A DNA stretch of 64,000 nt. It comes from Mya arenaria. Taxonomy: Eukaryota > Mollusca > Bivalvia > Myida > Myidae. The notes under the pieces are model-generated. The model was given only the letters and a program-made list of their open reading frames with translations, ran no database searches and was not told where the DNA came from. This document shows, piece after piece, positions 60,630 to 64,000 of this stretch. Positions within the stretch are counted from its first letter, which is position 1, and the number at the start of each line of letters is the position of its first letter. Location of the stretch: positions 72,960,402 to 73,024,401 of the forward strand of contig NC_069124.1 in the NCBI RefSeq assembly GCF_026914265.1, written 5' to 3'. Position numbers and translations under genes: made by a program.

Positions 60630-61278
60630 GTAAGTGGTCACATTCTACTATTATCGCATAACTTTGTTATCTAAATATTTTAAACTTACGTAAACAACTA
60701 CGAATGAACCCGTGGTAATAATTATATGAATCAATGGTAACATTAATAAATGTCCTATTTTCATTCAAAGCTTGTAATACGTTTTCCCTTAATCCATGTC
60801 GTTAGACCCGGCCTGTGACTTAGCACCTTGACCTTGGACAATACATGAAACAAAACTTACTTCCATATTATAACTTAAAGCATTATAAACATAAAATATA
60901 TAGCCATTGAATGTTTGAAATATTAAAAAATTGGACTCCATTCCAAAACGAATGTCTACAGGAGACTTTGAATGCAATAGGGAAATCTAGGTTTCTACAG
61001 AATATGAAATTAATCGACAAAAAAGACCCAGAAAGCACTGTACAAGGAAGTATTAAATGCTGCACAATATTGTAAATAAAATGTTATAATAAGTCTTTTG
61101 TATTGATCTTCAATGGAATGATAGGATTGAATGCCTCAAATAAATACACTAGGTTTCAACTTTTGCAGTAACTCGATATGAGCGTTTGTTTTGTTCTTCA
61201 TAAATACAATAAATAGTTTAAATACACAAAGGCATATACTAAATATGTCTAAAGCAGCAATTTGTATTACGGTTATGT
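60630..61278. other. Start of the alpha-arrestin intron, nothing recognised
   Basis: AT-rich with no exon or repeat seen. Confidence 0.4.
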
Positions 61279-63757
61279 ACGTGAAGTTAGCGGCCTAGCA
61301 GCGTGAAGTTAGTGGCCTAGCGGCCTGGCGACCTAGCGGCGTGAAGTTGACGGCCTAGCGGCGAGAAGTTAGTGGCCTAGCGACCTAGCGGCGTGCAGTT
61401 GACGGCCTAGCAGCGTGAAGTTAGTGGCCTAGCGGCCTGGCGACCTAGCGGCGTGAAGTTGGCGGCCTAGCGGCCTAATTTTTTTCTCTATTTCCAAGCA
61501 ATTGTTAATGCGTTTTTTTTAAACAATGATAAATCAAAGTTTTTTTTATTCATACAGTTAAATAGCGTCCTTAAATTGTTTTTTATTCAAAACATTTTTC
61601 TATACGTTTTATTCTAAAACAATTTTAAATCAACTGTTTTATGCACAAATTATCACTCTGAAGCGTTTTTCTTTTTAACTTTTTTTCAAAAATGTCGATC
61701 AAGCACTTCATGGCCTAGCGGCCTAGCGGCGTGAAATAATTAGCGGCCTAGCGGCCTAGCGGCCTAAAATTGAATCCTATTTCAAAGCATGTATACATGC
61801 ATTTTCTCCTGTGTGCATAAAAACAGTTAATATATCATTGTTAAAAAAATGCATGTAAACATGCTTTGAAATAGGATTCAATTTAGGCCGCTAGACCGCC
61901 AGGCCTCTAACTTCACGCCGCCAGGCCGCTGAAGTGCTCGATCGACTTTTTTGAGAAAAAAATGGTTATAATTGCTTAAGAGTGATAAGTTGGGCATAAA
62001 ACAGAAAATATATAAAAAAAATAAAAGGAGAAGCATGTTCACATGCTTTAAAAAGCTAACTGCTTGTTCGACTTTTTGAAAAAAATGTTAATAATCTCCC
62101 CAGAGTGATAGTCTGTGCATGAACACAGTTAATATGTCATTGTTTTAGAAAAAAATGCATGTATACATGCTTTGAAATAGGATACCCTTTTAGGCCGCCA
62201 GGCCGCTAGGCCGCTTACTTCACGCCGCTAGGCCGCTGAAGTACTCGATCGATCTTTTTGAAAAATAGTTGAAATACGCTTCAGAGTGATAATTTGTGCA
62301 TAAAAACAGTAAATATATCATTGTTTTGGAAGATCAGGCATGTTTAATGCTTTGAAATAGCTGACTGCTTTGTCGACGTTTTTTTAAAAAAAACCGGTTG
62401 ATAATCGCATATCGCTTCAATGTGTAAATGTGTGCATAAAAACAGTTAATATGTCATTGTTTTAGAAGAAAATGCATGTATACATGCTTTGAAATAGGAA
62501 ACCATTTAAGGCCGCTAGGCCGCCAGGCCGCTAACTTCACGCCGCTAGGCCGCTGGGCCGCTGGGCCGCTGAAGTGCTCGATTGACTTTTTTTTGTGCAT
62601 AAAAACAGTAAATATATCATTGTTTTAGAAGAACAGGCATGTTTAATGCTTAGAATTAGCTGACTGCTTTATCGACGTTTTTGAAAAAAAATATTGATTT
62701 AATATGTCATTGTTTTAGAAGAAAAAGCATGTATACATGCTTTGAAATAGGATACCATTTTAGACTGCTAAGCCGCTAGGCCGTTAACTTCACACCGCTA
62801 GGCCGCTAGGCCGCTGAAGTGCTTGATCGACTTTTTTTTAAAAAAGTTGAAAAACGCTTCAGAGTGATAATTTGTGCATAAAAACAGTAAATATATCATT
62901 GTTTTAGAAGATCAGGCATGTTTAATGCTTTGAAATAGCTGACTTTTTAATCGACTTTTTTGAAAAAACTATGTTGATTATCGCTAACAGCTTCAACGTG
63001 TTAATTTGTGCATTTAAACAGTTAATATGTCATTGTTTTAGAAGAAAATGCATGTATACATGCTTAAAAATAGGAAAGCATTTAAGGCCGCTAGGCCGCT
63101 AACTTCAAGTCGCTAGGCCGCTGAAGTGCTCGATCGACTTTTTTAGAAAAAAATGAAAAACGCTTCAGAGTGATAATTTGTGCATAAAACAGTAAATATA
63201 TCATTGTTTCAGAAGAACAGGCATGTTTGATGCTTAGAATTAGCGGACTGCTTTATCAACGTTTTTGAAAAAAAAAATGTTGATAATCGCTTCAATGTGT
63301 AAATGTGTGCATAAAAACAGTTAATATGTCATTGTTTTAGAAGAAAATACATGTATACATGCTTTGAAATAGGATTCAATTTAGGCCGCTAGGCCGCTAG
63401 GCCGCCAGGCCGCTAATTTCACGCCGCTAGGTTGCTGAAGTGCTTGATCGACTTTTTTGAAAAAAAGTTGAAAAACGCTTCAGAGTGATAATTTGTGCAT
63501 AAAACAGGTAATTTAAATTTGATTTAGAATAAAAGGTAAATAAAAATGTTCTGAATAGAAAACAATTTAAGGCGGCTATGTATCTGTATGAATAAAAAAC
63601 TTTGATTTGTCATTGTTTTGAAAAAAAACGCATTAACAATTGCTTGGAAATAGAAAAAATAATTAGGCCGCTAGGCCGCTAGGTCGGCAACTTCACGCCT
63701 CTAGGCCGCTAGGCCGCTAACTTTAGGCCGCTAGGCCACTAACTTCTCACCGCTACT
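61279..63757. repeat. GC-cassette foldback array, right copy (2.5 kb)
   Basis: 61279-61475 and 61705-61770 carry GCGGCCTAGCGGCGTGAAGT units in forward orientation. From about 61883 to 63757 seven clusters carry the inverse (GGCCGCTAACTTCACGCCGC), spaced about 255-325 bp near 61886, 62190, 62510, 62765, 63090, 63385 and 63665. Between clusters lie AT-rich subunits with CTCGATCGACTTTTTTGAAA, CGCTTCAGAGTGATAATTTG, TCATTGTTTTAGAAGAAAA and the palindrome GCATGTATACATGC. The turn is near 61780-61880, where ATCCTATTTCAAAGCATGTA pairs with its complement across about 60 nt. This is a long hairpin-forming, higher-order repeat. Same family as 3571-4930. Confidence 0.9.
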
Positions 63758-64000
63758 ACGGTTGTAGAAAAAAATCTCTAAATATTTCAAATGTACAATG
63801 ATTAAGAAAAATGTGTGTAAGGCAACGTTGCAGAACGTTTTTATATTTCAATCAATTTATGGACGCTCTCTGAAATGCTATGTGTGATATATCTATTTGG
63901 GTACAGATATGTTATCTTAATTTTAAGGCAGTGATCACATAATCACTCCAGTTTTCTAGGCCCATGTCATGTAATGTACATGTCAGTAATAAAGCAGAGA
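63758..64000. other. Right edge of window, nothing recognised
   Basis: AT-rich, still expected to be within the alpha-arrestin intron. Confidence 0.35.

Noticed and set aside
1-64000. tRNA or rRNA genes, LTR elements, Polintons
   Set aside because: I looked for tRNA T-arm-like GGTTCRA motifs with partners, rRNA cores, paired long terminal repeats and capsid or integrase motifs, and found none I could support by eye.

Overview
This window is eukaryotic, intron-rich and AT-rich. Its dispersed repeats, written from memory of other genomes, look most like those of a bivalve mollusc, probably a heterodont clam. The species is an inference: it rests on short families built around AGGTCA-type motifs, a palindromic family starting GCTGCACTCTCAC, and a TIR family starting CTGTGAAATCATT. 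No bacterial operon, CRISPR array, tRNA or rRNA was seen.

Layout. (1) 46-2319, minus: the first eight coding exons of an aldehyde dehydrogenase of the ALDH1/ALDH2 class, running off the left edge. (2) 2320-21136: intergenic, holding a foldback array of GC-rich 22-mers (3.57-4.93 kb), a decayed LINE (6.15-8.25 kb), a probable PIF/Harbinger relic with a TIR element and a near-intact LINE nested in it (about 9.35-13.8 kb), an exon-by-exon relic of a third ALDH gene (17.24-18.26 kb), and two members of a palindromic repeat family. (3) 21137-30276, plus: a complete 14-exon ALDH gene (495 aa), head-to-head with the first. Its introns hold a 68-bp minisatellite of about 28 copies and a MITE lying 24 bp from a splice acceptor. 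(4) 30.3-34.9 kb: intergenic and probable 3' UTR, with a 39-bp minisatellite that stays open for 269 codons. (5) 34912-45662, minus: a complete 15-exon ubiquilin gene (578 aa, UBL-STI1-UBA), with an AGGTCA-rich array, a perfect 29-bp hairpin and a 1.7-kb TIR transposon in its introns. (6) 46.4-48.0 kb: two LINE 3'-end relics. (7) 49027-53391, minus: the last two coding exons of a SERF (4F5) family gene, with a candidate four-codon first exon at 58.78 kb; its intron holds a second AGGTCA-rich array and a further tandem family. (8) 60515 onward, plus: the first coding exon of an alpha-arrestin (ARRDC-like) gene, followed by a second and larger copy of the GC-cassette foldback array (61.28-63.76 kb).

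The two ALDH genes share exon phases and lengths (exons 2 to 8 are identical in size), so they are paralogues from an inverted duplication; the relic between them indicates at least three copies once. Both carry the 11-mer CGTTACGTGCG in the same orientation about 270-330 bp upstream of ATG. Ubiquilin and SERF are both small proteostasis-linked proteins, but nothing in the sequence shows that they are co-regulated. No LTR, retroviral or Polinton-like element was recognised. The least explained structure is the GC-cassette foldback family near both ends of the window.
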